A DNA stretch of 45,515 nucleotides from Anaerolineae bacterium (GTDB lineage: Bacteria; Chloroflexota; Anaerolineae; Aggregatilineales; Phototrophicaceae): the NCBI GenBank assembly GCA_019912965.1, contig JAIOHM010000145.1, forward strand, positions 1 through 45,515. Reading direction: 5' to 3'. Under the pieces are notes generated by a model. That model saw only the letters and a list, made by a program, of their open reading frames with translations. It had not been told where the DNA came from and did no database searches. Below, piece after piece: positions 1 to 8,453 of this stretch (position 1 is its first letter; each line of letters begins with the position of its first letter). The position numbers were made by a program, and so were the translations under genes.

Positions 1-108
1 GGGCTGGGGGTGGGGTACATGCTCACCCACCACTTAGTGCAGCCCTACTTGGTAGTATGGGCTGGACTGCACCAATCAACTGAAATACGGTGGATTATGA
101 AAAGCTAA
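1..108 (+). CDS. Possible C-terminal fragment of an unknown gene cut by the window edge
   Basis: The frame starting at base 1 is open to a TAA at 106-108 and would encode about 35 residues rich in hydrophobic and histidine residues, ending in WIMKS. There is no start in view because the window begins here. A second frame is also open to about base 80, so the open frame alone is weak evidence. I do not recognise a family. It could equally be non-coding sequence belonging to the repeat-rich flank that follows. Confidence 0.2.
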   Translation, partial: GLGVGYMLTHHLVQPYLVVWAGLHQSTEIRWIMKS

Positions 109-258
109 CCACAAATCAGCGAGTATTGCAGCGGCAGGCACATCCCGAATCGCCGCAATATAATCGTCCGAAACTTTCTGTACACCCTCCCACGCCAACG
201 AATCCGATATCCACGCGGAGGTTCAACAAACACCCCACCCCGTCCGATATCCCACCGA

Positions 259-303
259 ACATTCCGTGTTTTTCTGGAAATTGATAACTGATAACTGGCA
301 ACT
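259..303 (+). repeat. Dispersed repeat unit A, copy 1
   Basis: A block of about 45 bases beginning ACATTCCGT, with a TTTTTCTGGAAA core and ending AACTGGCAACT. A second copy with the same head and tail lies at 467-511, about 207 bases on, and a more diverged inverted copy at about 45236-45273. The inner part GATAACTGATAACTGG is itself a short tandem. Confidence 0.7.
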
Positions 304-393
304 ATTCACCGCCGCAAATCCCGCAAACCGATCCCATCTTTTACCAATGACCATCCATGATTCACAAAATGCACAAAATCCCACTTTGAAATT

Positions 394-431
394 GACGAAT
401 TTGCAGAATCTTTCGCACGTTGCGAATCAAC
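394..431 (+). repeat. Dispersed repeat unit B, left copy (38 bases)
   Basis: This 38-base block begins GACGAATTTGCAGAATCT and ends GTTGCGAATCAAC. Its reverse complement occurs at 45142-45179 with a single base difference by eye. Both copies lie in gene-free flanks about 44.7 kb apart, in opposite orientation. Confidence 0.85.
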
Positions 432-466
432 TAAGAGTCCAAAACTTGAACAGCCACAATCACCAA

Positions 467-511
467 CATTCCGTATTTTTCTGGAAACCAGCAACCCGTA
501 ACTGGCAACTC
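467..511 (+). repeat. Dispersed repeat unit A, copy 2
   Basis: Direct copy of the unit at 259-303: the same ACATTCCGT head, TTTTTCTGGAAA core and TAACTGGCAACT tail, with several substitutions between core and tail. Unit B lies between the two A copies. Confidence 0.7.
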
Positions 512-638
512 AAATCAGACTAATGACTCTTCCGACATTGACGACATTTCCCCTCACCATTGACATTTTGTACAACATTTGCGACATACAAGTGACGAAA
601 GTGATGAAACCCGGACTGTATTTGCTGAAAGCTGATGG

Positions 639-710
639 CTAAAGGCTAAAGGCTGATTGGCGGCGCAACCCATTTTCGCCATCGTCGCCGCCGCCGCCAT
701 CGCCGCCAAT
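639..710 (+). repeat. Dispersed repeat unit C, left copy, with GCC-rich tract
   Basis: The block opens with CTAAAGGCTAAAGGCTG, continues into ATTGGCGGCG, and ends in a run of GCC/CGC triplets. The reverse complement recurs at 45315-45383: the first 27 bases are identical by eye and the GCC-rich half is similar with a small length change. The unit is non-coding here. Confidence 0.85.
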
Positions 711-760
711 CCCGTAATACTTCGCAATCTTCCACAGTACTTTGTACGCGGAACGCGCAC

Positions 761-794
761 TAAAAATAAAAGAGGCGCACTTTCATGCGCCCCT
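761..794 (-). terminator. Rho-independent terminator of the surface-protein gene
   Basis: Read on the minus strand, the sequence just past the stop codon at 814 forms a GGGGCGCA / TGCGCCTC stem with one G-U pair and a short loop, followed by a TTTTATTTTTA tract. The stem, loop and U-run are in the canonical order for a factor-independent terminator serving the minus-strand gene. Confidence 0.85.
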
Positions 795-813
795 TCCCTA
801 AAATCCCTAACCA

Positions 814-3800
814 CTAGCGTGAAGGCAGTGTATCTGCTGGCCCACGCATTGAAACCGGTAATGAAGGAATCCACCCCACTACCCCGTTATAACTCACATG
901 CAGCCAGAATGTACTGCGCTCCTGTATCGTCCGACCAAGCACAATCACTTCTGCACCAGCCGGAATGGTGGTCACAATCGTTGTACGCGGGCTGGGTCTG
1001 CGCCGCATATCAATGATCGCATCCGTCGTCAACCGCACCCCGACATCTGGCGAACCATCAATCTGATCGAAGATGCTCCCTCCGAATGGAATAGCATCAA
1101 CACTGCCAGAAACCTCCAGATATTTACCGGAAGCCCACCCCGTAATCTTTCCAATCTGGATAAGATACCAGGTGTACGGCCCTTCATCATTGCTTTTCGC
1201 CAGAATATTGTAGGTATTGCCGGGACGTGCCACATTCAACAGGGATGCCCCCAGATAAGGCCCACTGCGTACAGCCAATCCGGTTACTTCAATCACGACA
1301 CCCGTCGCCGGAACGAACGGAATAGCTGTTGGTGCAAGGGGTGTAACCGGGGTTGGTATGCCTGCAACTGAACCCGTTCCGGTCGCAACTGGCGTCAAAC
1401 TCCCGGTACAGATCAGTGTATAGGTAACACTACCAAACCCCGGAGCGTTGGTTCCAAAAGTCAACGTAGCTTGTCTTAGCCCCGGTTGTGTCGGTTGACA
1501 TTGAATAACCACCGAAACAGGCGCTCCACCATCCGCAATGGTGAACAAAGTAGCATTAGGAGGAGGAGGATTAGGCAAAACAAACCCTCCTGAAATTCTA
1601 AATTCGCTGGCGTTTATCCCACCAAGAACAATCCCATCTGCCGGAATTGACACATTCAACAAACCGTTTCCAGTTTCAAATACAGCTAGACCTCTGGTAA
1701 TTGGTGTGTTAATCAACACCGTACCAATATCAATCACGCTTCCCGGCGCAGGATTCGATCCATATCCGGGTGTACCTGCTGTAGTTGTCACAGTACAGTT
1801 GACCGTGTAAGTGGCTGGGCTGTTCGGTGGAGGTGAGCCATTGTGAACAACCGTAACAGTAACTGAGAATGTTCCCAACACTGTTCCCGCACATTGCAGA
1901 CTGATGTTTGTAGACTGCCCAGGATTGAGGGTGAAACCGGATGGAGAAACCCGTGTGATTTGCCCAATGCCGCTACCAGAAAGTGTTACCGAAGAAACAT
2001 TTAACACAGAACCGCCCGTGTTCGTAACACTAATATCAGTCCCTACTCCATTAGTAAAGATTGTAGATAGATTGATAATTGAGCCGGATGCTGGGTTGGA
2101 CGAATACCTCGGCGTGGGCGAACTGGTCACATCACAAATCACTGTATACGTTGCAGGACTGGTTGCCCCGCTTGTTCCATTGTGGGGTATTGTCACTGTC
2201 GTTTGGAAGTTTCCAACCGAAGCAGCATTACAAAGAATGCTGACATTTACCGCCAGTCCATCATTAGGAATAGTGAAATTCGCTGCCGAATTAAGCGTCA
2301 ACTGTGGGCTGCCGGCTACACTAATCGGCCCAACCACCAGATCAGCCCCACCCGCTTCGATCACGCTAATCGTGGCGCTTACATTCGTCCCGACCGTGGT
2401 GTTTACCGTTATGGTTGATCCCAGTGCTGGCGCGGGGAGCGGATTCGACGAATACACAGGCCCGGTTCCCGTTACATTACAAGTCACTGGGTAGGTAGCA
2501 GGGCTGGCCGCCGCGTTATGGAATACACTCAACGTGCCTGTATAGGTATTGGGTGTTGCCGAATTACAGGTCACTATCAGCGTTTCGGGTGCACCGTTAT
2601 CTGGAATTGAGAATGGGAACAACCGCCCACTCACGGTCAATTCCGGCCCACCCGTAACGTCGTAACTGATGATGTCCAGCGGAAGCAGTCCGGTTTCAGA
2701 GATAATCACTTGGGATGTTCCAGCCGCGCCCGCTGGCGTAGTAATGGTAATTGGCGTCAAAGGCGCTGGAGCAGACCCATAACCGGGTGCTGGCACAGGT
2801 GTTGGATTGGTGACATTGCATACTACATTGTAGGTCGCTGGACTGCCAACTGCGTTATGGAACACATTCAGCGTTCCATTGAAAACACCATTGACAGGCG
2901 AATCGCAGAATATGTTCAGGGGAACTGCTGCCCCGCCATCCACAATTGGGAACGAAGGTGCTGGCCCAATCACACTTAATTCTGGCGCACCTAAGATGCT
3001 GTAGCTGTTGATCACCAAGTCAGCATCACCAGTTTCCGAAATAATAATGGAGTTACTTCCCTGAACACCAAATGATGTCAGGATATTGATCGTGCCACCC
3101 GGATTAATTGGGGCGGAAGCATAACCGGGAGCCCCCGTTACATCGCAGGATACATCGTAGGTTGCAGGGCTGCCTGCTCCATTATGGAACACCGACAAAA
3201 TACCACCAAAATTACCCGCCGTTGCCGAATTACAGGTAATAGTCAATGTCTCTGAAGCCCCGCTTCCATTCCCGATGGTGAATGAAGGAGCGCTTCCTGC
3301 AACCGACAACGTTGGCCCGCCTGTGATGCTGTAACTGGTGATCGTCAGATCAGCCGCGCCGTTTTCGGTAATGACAACCGTTGATGTCCCATTTACACCA
3401 GTTGTAGTGGTGATAGCAATTGCACTGCCATCCACTGGATTTGAATCATACCCGGCAGCATCGTCATCGGTGATAGTGCCCGTGACATTGCCAAACACTA
3501 CATTGTAATTCGCGTCCCCGCTCGTCCCTTGATGGCCGATTGTACAGTTGTGTGTTCCCTCAGCAATAGCGTCGTTCACAGCCCCAACTGTCACTGTCTG
3601 AGGAGTATCCCACTGCGGGGCACCCACTGGGTTGAACGTCAGATTGATCGGTGTCGCACTTCCGTTTACCGTACATTGGGCATCCGGCGTGATCTGGATC
3701 GTTACTGCCGCTGTCGGCTGGCTGTTCAACACCACCGTGTAGGTATCAGTTACCCCGGCTTCGCTCACATTAACCGCTGTAGGGGTCAGGGTTACACCAC

Positions 3801-6369
3801 CTGCGTCGTCATCGGTGATAGTGCCCGTCACATCCCCAAAGGCCACATTGTAATTCGCATCCCCGCTTGTCCCCTGATGGCTGATTGTACAGTTGTGTGT
3901 TCCTTCCACCACCGCATCATTAACGGCTTCAACGGTGACAGTTTGCGCTGTATCCCACTGAGGCGCACCCACCGGATTGAACGTCAGGTTGATCGGTGTC
4001 GCACTCCCGTTCACCGTACATTGGGCATCCGGCGTGATCTGGATCGTTACTGCTGCTGTCGGCTGACTGTCCAGCACCACCGTGTAAGCCGCTGTAATAC
4101 CAGATTCGCTAACCGCAACAGTAGTGGGGGTCAGCGTAACACCACCTGTATCATCATCGGTGATAGTACCCGTGACATTGCCAAACGCTACATTGTAATT
4201 CGCGTCCCCGCTTGTCCCTTGATGGCCGATTGTACAGTTGTGTGTCCCCTCAGCAATAGCGTCGTCTACAGCCGCAACCGTAATGGTTTGCGCTGTATCC
4301 CACTGTGGGGCACCCACCGGATTGAACGTCAGGTTGATCGGTGTTGCACTCCCGTTCACCGTACACTGGGCATCCGGCGTGATCTGGATCGTCACCGCTG
4401 CTGTCGGCTGACTGTCCAGCACCACCGTGTAGGTATCAGTTACCCCGGCTTCGGTCACATTGACTGCTGTAGGGATCAACGTTACCCCACTAACATCATC
4501 ATCGGTGATGGTGCCAGTGACATTGCCAAACGCTACATTGTAATTCGCATCCCCGCTCGTCCCCTGATGACCGATAGTACAGTTGTGTGTTCCCTCAGCA
4601 ATAGCGTCGTCTACAGCCGCAACCGTAATGGTTTGCGCTGTATCCCACTGAGGCGCACCCACCGGATTGAACGTCAGATTAATCGGTGTTGCACTCCCGT
4701 TCACCGTACATTGGGTATCCGGCGTGATCTGGATCGTCACCGCTGCTGTCGGCTGGCTGTTCAACACTACTGTGTAGGTATCAGTCGCCCCTGCTTCGGT
4801 CACGTTGACCATCATCGGATCGAGCGTAACCCCCGGAATATCATTATCAGTGATGTTTCCAATCACATCGGTCACTGTAAATCCGGTATAAGCCGGATCA
4901 ATCGTAGTCAATGCATGTTCAATGGTACAGCTATGTGCGCCTTCGACCACTGAATCATCCACGGCAGTTACATCTACCGTCAGCGGGCCAACCCCACCAA
5001 CTGGAAATGTGATGCTGGTCGGGTTGACAGTACATTGCCCATCAGGAACAGTGATGTCAATGGTGACAGGTTGAACCGGCTCCATATCCAGCGTAATACC
5101 ATAGCTTGCTGGAACAACCCCGCCCTCTGCCACACTCACATTAAGCGGATCCACCGTGACCCCTGCCACATCGTCGTCTGTGATTTCAACCGTTACATCC
5201 GGTAGAGTCAAACTGATATAGTCAGGATCGGTTGTGGTAACTGTATGGCTGATAAGACAGTTATGCGGCGATGCTTCGCCAACCAAATCATCTATAGCAG
5301 TTACCGTTATCGTCTGCGACAGCACCGAAGAGGTCGTGAACATAATGCTGTTGGTCGAGGTTGTACACTGAGAAGCATCGGGAATAATGTCGATAGTTAC
5401 ATCCGCACTCGGTACAGTATTGATCGAAATATCATATGTTCCCGAATCGCCTTCAATCAACGTAATTGTGGTTGGTGCAACCGTGAAACCCGGAACATCG
5501 TTATCGGTCACATTTACGGTCAGATCAGGTACGGTGATACTGCCGTATTCAGCCGCTGCTGCCGCTATCGAAAAGTTAATCACACAGGGGTGAACCGCCG
5601 CTTCGGTCGCACCATCATTAACTGCTGTTATCGTAACGGTTTGTGGATTAACTTCACCAGCGAGGAAAGTCACTGTAGCAGGAACACCATTACATTGCCC
5701 ATCTGAAAGTACATCAATCGTCACTGTATCGGTTGGCGGCGAGTCCAGTGCAATATCAATGGTATCGCTCGTCGGCCCGGTTTCAGCCACATCAGTGCTG
5801 CCGCCAGTTTGGGAAACACTAATTCCGGGAGCAGCATCAGTGGTTTGAAGATTATCAATTGCCCAGTGACCAGCATCGCTGCTAATTCCAATCTGATCAA
5901 AAATGATCCCGGTTCCTGTAGCAACATCGGGAACAATGTTATTGGGGGCAGGGTAAACATCAGTAAAGACTGTTGCACCCCCGCGAAAGCCCTGCACAAT
6001 AAACTGACTGGCCGCTGTCCCAAAATTCACTAGAAAATCAAAGGTGTAACTGTCCTGTGGTTGTGTAAAGGTAATTAAAGCTGTACCATCGGCGGGAGCA
6101 GGCACAACTGTCTGGTTAGCTAAAGAATCACCCGTAAATGGAGCGGGGAGAGCGAATACTAAAATAGCTGTAGAATTTGCAGGTGTGCTGACAATAGAGG
6201 CAATCCCCGGAATAACCAGAGTTTCCGCTGGATCGCCATCAGCAAAGCCATCGAAATTTTCATTCACGGCAGCCAACGTGATCCCTGTTGGTGCCAGACC
6301 AATCAGTAAAACCAACAATAACACGGCACACACAGAGCCAACAAGATTGCGACTGGGTGGGTTGTGCAT
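814..6369 (-). CDS. Giant secreted Calx-beta-like / Ig-like repeat protein with C-terminal SH3 domains
   Basis: About 1851 residues. The ATG at 6369 is chosen because GGAGAGG lies five bases upstream and the product then begins with a signal peptide (hydrophobic LLLVLLIGLAP run, cleavage probably after TLAA); the open frame extends 33 codons further but without such features. After an N-terminal beta-rich domain come seven Calx-beta-like units of about 105-115 residues, most ending in ITDDD or TDND. Each carries a cysteine pair (around QCTVN and HNCTI), which is unusual and suggests disulfides. The last four are almost identical. Six Ig-like units of the choice-of-anchor/Hydin type follow (openings such as YGSNPAPGS), then two bacterial SH3 domains (around GLAVRSGPYLG and DMRRRPSPRT). 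SH3 domains of this kind bind peptidoglycan in known proteins, so wall attachment with an extended adhesive stalk is a fair inference. There is no LPXTG-like signal at the C-terminus. Confidence 0.93.
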   Translation of the reverse strand: MHNPPSRNLVGSVCAVLLLVLLIGLAPTGITLAAVNENFDGFADGDPAETLVIPGIASIVSTPANSTAILVFALPAPFTGDSLANQTVVPAPADGTALITFTQPQDSYTFDFLVNFGTAASQFIVQGFRGGATVFTDVYPAPNNIVPDVATGTGIIFDQIGISSDAGHWAIDNLQTTDAAPGISVSQTGGSTDVAETGPTSDTIDIALDSPPTDTVTIDVLSDGQCNGVPATVTFLAGEVNPQTVTITAVNDGATEAAVHPCVINFSIAAAAAEYGSITVPDLTVNVTDNDVPGFTVAPTTITLIEGDSGTYDISINTVPSADVTIDIIPDASQCTTSTNSIMFTTSSVLSQTITVTAIDDLVGEASPHNCLISHTVTTTDPDYISLTLPDVTVEITDDDVAGVTVDPLNVSVAEGGVVPASYGITLDMEPVQPVTIDITVPDGQCTVNPTSITFPVGGVGPLTVDVTAVDDSVVEGAHSCTIEHALTTIDPAYTGFTVTDVIGNITDNDIPGVTLDPMMVNVTEAGATDTYTVVLNSQPTAAVTIQITPDTQCTVNGSATPINLTFNPVGAPQWDTAQTITVAAVDDAIAEGTHNCTIGHQGTSGDANYNVAFGNVTGTITDDDVSGVTLIPTAVNVTEAGVTDTYTVVLDSQPTAAVTIQITPDAQCTVNGSATPINLTFNPVGAPQWDTAQTITVAAVDDAIAEGTHNCTIGHQGTSGDANYNVAFGNVTGTITDDDTGGVTLTPTTVAVSESGITAAYTVVLDSQPTAAVTIQITPDAQCTVNGSATPINLTFNPVGAPQWDTAQTVTVEAVNDAVVEGTHNCTISHQGTSGDANYNVAFGDVTGTITDDDAGGVTLTPTAVNVSEAGVTDTYTVVLNSQPTAAVTIQITPDAQCTVNGSATPINLTFNPVGAPQWDTPQTVTVGAVNDAIAEGTHNCTIGHQGTSGDANYNVVFGNVTGTITDDDAAGYDSNPVDGSAIAITTTTGVNGTSTVVITENGAADLTITSYSITGGPTLSVAGSAPSFTIGNGSGASETLTITCNSATAGNFGGILSVFHNGAGSPATYDVSCDVTGAPGYASAPINPGGTINILTSFGVQGSNSIIISETGDADLVINSYSILGAPELSVIGPAPSFPIVDGGAAVPLNIFCDSPVNGVFNGTLNVFHNAVGSPATYNVVCNVTNPTPVPAPGYGSAPAPLTPITITTPAGAAGTSQVIISETGLLPLDIISYDVTGGPELTVSGRLFPFSIPDNGAPETLIVTCNSATPNTYTGTLSVFHNAAASPATYPVTCNVTGTGPVYSSNPLPAPALGSTITVNTTVGTNVSATISVIEAGGADLVVGPISVAGSPQLTLNSAANFTIPNDGLAVNVSILCNAASVGNFQTTVTIPHNGTSGATSPATYTVICDVTSSPTPRYSSNPASGSIINLSTIFTNGVGTDISVTNTGGSVLNVSSVTLSGSGIGQITRVSPSGFTLNPGQSTNISLQCAGTVLGTFSVTVTVVHNGSPPPNSPATYTVNCTVTTTAGTPGYGSNPAPGSVIDIGTVLINTPITRGLAVFETGNGLLNVSIPADGIVLGGINASEFRISGGFVLPNPPPPNATLFTIADGGAPVSVVIQCQPTQPGLRQATLTFGTNAPGFGSVTYTLICTGSLTPVATGTGSVAGIPTPVTPLAPTAIPFVPATGVVIEVTGLAVRSGPYLGASLLNVARPGNTYNILAKSNDEGPYTWYLIQIGKITGWASGKYLEVSGSVDAIPFGGSIFDQIDGSPDVGVRLTTDAIIDMRRRPSPRTTIVTTIPAGAEVIVLGRTIQERSTFWLHVSYNGVVGWIPSLPVSMRGPADTLPSR
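3455..4832 (-). repeat. Four in-frame tandem copies of a 345-base coding repeat
   Basis: The spacing between equivalent points (for example 3508 and 3853) is exactly 345 bases, or 115 codons. Four consecutive copies within the surface-protein gene are nearly identical at DNA level, unlike the three older units upstream in the protein. The pattern indicates recent in-frame duplication or gene conversion, and copy number could vary between cells or be collapsed by assembly. Confidence 0.9.
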
Positions 6370-6507
6370 AGCACCTCTCCCCGAAATAAGCCTCATAATA
6401 CCTTTAGTGTAGTGTACGCCATTTTCCAGAAATGCTAAAGATGACCTGCGGCACAGGTACTCTAACAAATCCTGACAAATATTGATGACTTTTTAGGGAT
6501 AGAAACT

Positions 6508-7659
6508 TCAGATGACTCTTACAGGGGTGCCAACCTCAGCCCAGTTGAAAAACCACTGTGCCTCTTCCGTTGGCAGGTTGACGCAACCATGACTCATTGG
6601 GCGACCAAACTTGTTATGCCAGTAAGTACCATGAATGGCGTATCCCTGAAAAAAATACATGGTGTATGGTACTTGCGGCAGGAAATATCCCGGCCCACTC
6701 ATATCATCAGCCGCGTATTTTACATAAACACTATAATCGCCCAGCACAGTTGGGGTATTAGATAGCCCCGTCGAAACAAGGTGCGAATGCACCAGTTGAC
6801 CATTTTCATAAGCATAAATCCGCTGGTTGCTCGTTGATACCAAAATGGATTTCCCCTGACTGGTTGGTGCTGCCGGAGCATCTGCCGCTGTTGGCGCAAA
6901 AACACCCGCTGCTGGGATAAGAAGTTCCTGACCGACATAAAGCAAATTGGGATCATTGATATTGTTGAGAGCCACAATGTCATTCATCGCCACATTATAG
7001 TCTTTAGCGATCAAGCCTAACTCTTCCCCACTTGCAACAATATGAGTCGTTGTCTCACCAGTGTAGACACTACTTGCTTCAGAAGTTGGCGGCTCAACCT
7101 CAAACATATCAAGTTCCAGTATGCCGTCCATCAGTTCACCGCTCACATCCACCCGTAAGCGATCCAGAGTTACGGGAATATCCATCGACCGTCCCGGATT
7201 ACCCAGCAGGCTGGGAATATTAATCTGGTTGCTGAGTGCTGCCAAAGCATTCTGGGTTTGGTTTAGATCAATCTGAAATTGAGGCAGCACCGTAGCATTA
7301 CTTGGCGACTCCTGCGCCAATCGCAGGGTTGCCTGTTCATCAAAACGAATACCTAACTCACCTGATGAAATTGACCACTGGCGATCGCCATCAATGAGAG
7401 AAACTTGCTGATTATCAAATTGATTTTGGAGGGTCTGGCTGGCCACCGCAGAAGATTGACCACCAATAAGTATCCCAGCGACCCGGACGCCCATCGGAAT
7501 ACGTTCGGGTGTTAAAGCAACCACCACCAGGATGCCAAACATCGCAACCATCCCTGCAAGAGTCACCACTGCCCCGCCACCTACTATAAGCCAGGGCATC
7601 AGCCGTTTTGTACTGGAGATTTTAGGTTGTCTATTTGGAGGGTAGGGCTGAGTTTGCAT
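6508..7659 (-). CDS. L,D-transpeptidase with LysM domain, membrane-anchored
   Basis: 383 residues. Enzymes of this YkuD-type family cross-link peptidoglycan stem peptides outside the membrane using a catalytic cysteine. Visible parts in order: a cytoplasmic N-terminus, a membrane anchor at about residues 21-49, a peptidoglycan-binding-4-like segment (about 55-190), a LysM module (about 205-250, ending QELLIPA), and the catalytic domain (about 270-383). The catalytic signature is intact: HGTYWH with His343, and SHGCVNLP with Cys359. The ATG at 7659 has only a weak ribosome site; ATG at codon 21 is an alternative, but it would shorten the tail before the anchor. The gene lies between the secreted SH3-domain protein and the two-component pair, all on the minus strand, which suggests a cell-envelope neighbourhood. 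Confidence 0.93.
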   Translation of the reverse strand: MQTQPYPPNRQPKISSTKRLMPWLIVGGGAVVTLAGMVAMFGILVVVALTPERIPMGVRVAGILIGGQSSAVASQTLQNQFDNQQVSLIDGDRQWSISSGELGIRFDEQATLRLAQESPSNATVLPQFQIDLNQTQNALAALSNQINIPSLLGNPGRSMDIPVTLDRLRVDVSGELMDGILELDMFEVEPPTSEASSVYTGETTTHIVASGEELGLIAKDYNVAMNDIVALNNINDPNLLYVGQELLIPAAGVFAPTAADAPAAPTSQGKSILVSTSNQRIYAYENGQLVHSHLVSTGLSNTPTVLGDYSVYVKYAADDMSGPGYFLPQVPYTMYFFQGYAIHGTYWHNKFGRPMSHGCVNLPTEEAQWFFNWAEVGTPVRVI

Positions 7660-7745
7660 AGGTAGTAAAGATACATTTCAACTTACAACACTCTAGCACA
7701 CTCTCCAGTTTGATACTCATATCTACAACCTGCGTTTAGCCTACG

Positions 7746-8444
7746 TTATCCAACCATGCGGTATCCGATACCAGGAACTGTTAATATCAATGATGGTGTG
7801 CTGGGGTCAAACTCAACTTTCTCGCGCAAACGCCGGATATGAACATTAACTGCTCGTTCGCTATCCACATCCGCCTCATAGCCCCATACCGCATCCAGAA
7901 TTTGGGCGCGAGTAAGCGCTTGTCCCTGATGCTGGGCGAGAAAAACCAGGAGACGAAACTCCGTCGGTGTCAGGTTAATTGTCTGATCGCCACGCCCGAC
8001 CACCCCGCGCCCTCGATCAATCACCAGATCACTTACATATAGTAAATTTGCATCTCGACTGGAAAATTCACCGTAAGTTCGTCGAAGAAGGGCCCGAATC
8101 CGGGAGAGTAGTTCGCGCAAGCCATAAGGCTTGGTAACATAATCATCTGCGCCCATCTCCAGACCTAACACTTTGTCCATTTCATCCTGTTGCACAGTCA
8201 GCATAAGAATAGGTTGGCGTAAACCCAACTGGCGGATCTGTCGGCAGAAATCGAAACCGGAACCATCCGGTAGTCGAATATCCAGAACAATCAAATGTGG
8301 TTGATGCTCACGAGCATACTGTACCCCTGCCCCGCCAGTATCTTTCCACACCACGCCGTAACCATCCCGTGCCAATCCATCCTGCAAACTACGCGCTACA
8401 CCGGGATCATCTTCAATCAGAAGAAGATTAATTTGCTGACTCAT
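7746..8444 (-). CDS. OmpR-family DNA-binding response regulator
   Basis: 232 residues. An N-terminal receiver domain has the acidic pocket EDD at residues 11-13, the phospho-acceptor Asp55 in VLDIRLPDGSG, and the conserved lysine in TKPYG. A C-terminal winged helix of the OmpR/PhoB type follows (LTPTEFRLL through HIRRLREKV to GIGYRMVG). The ATG at 8444 is preferred over a GTG six bases upstream because AAGGTG sits five bases before it. The kinase gene stops nine bases upstream, so the two are cotranscribed with the kinase first. It should act as a transcription factor activated by that kinase; the targets cannot be read here, but the neighbouring wall genes are reasonable candidates. Confidence 0.95.
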   Translation of the reverse strand: MSQQINLLLIEDDPGVARSLQDGLARDGYGVVWKDTGGAGVQYAREHQPHLIVLDIRLPDGSGFDFCRQIRQLGLRQPILMLTVQQDEMDKVLGLEMGADDYVTKPYGLRELLSRIRALLRRTYGEFSSRDANLLYVSDLVIDRGRGVVGRGDQTINLTPTEFRLLVFLAQHQGQALTRAQILDAVWGYEADVDSERAVNVHIRRLREKVEFDPSTPSLILTVPGIGYRMVG

Positions 8445-8453
8445 ATGCACACC

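Larger units (their letters stand above)
109..760. other. Gene-free flank made of short dispersed repeats
   Basis: About 650 bases with no convincing gene: the short open frames on both strands lack ribosome sites and recognisable protein sequence. The stretch holds at least four repeat units (259-303, 394-431, 467-511 and 639-710), two of which recur in inverted form near the right end of the window. It lies downstream of the minus-strand surface-protein gene, whose terminator closes at 761. Confidence 0.7.

Noticed and set aside
639..710. GCC triplet run as a coding alanine/arginine tract
   Set aside because: It sits in a gene-free repeat unit that recurs inverted at the right end, with different frames and a length change, so it behaves as non-coding repeat.
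3455..4832. Regular repeats as a possible CRISPR array
   Set aside because: The period is 345 bases with no variable spacers, and the whole stretch is one coding frame.
3529..4953. A 474-codon open frame on the plus strand inside the surface-protein gene
   Set aside because: It is antisense to the 345-base tandem repeats, which keep the opposite frame open by repetition. The translation is rich in Cys, Arg and His without recognisable motifs, and the minus-strand reading is clearly the real protein.
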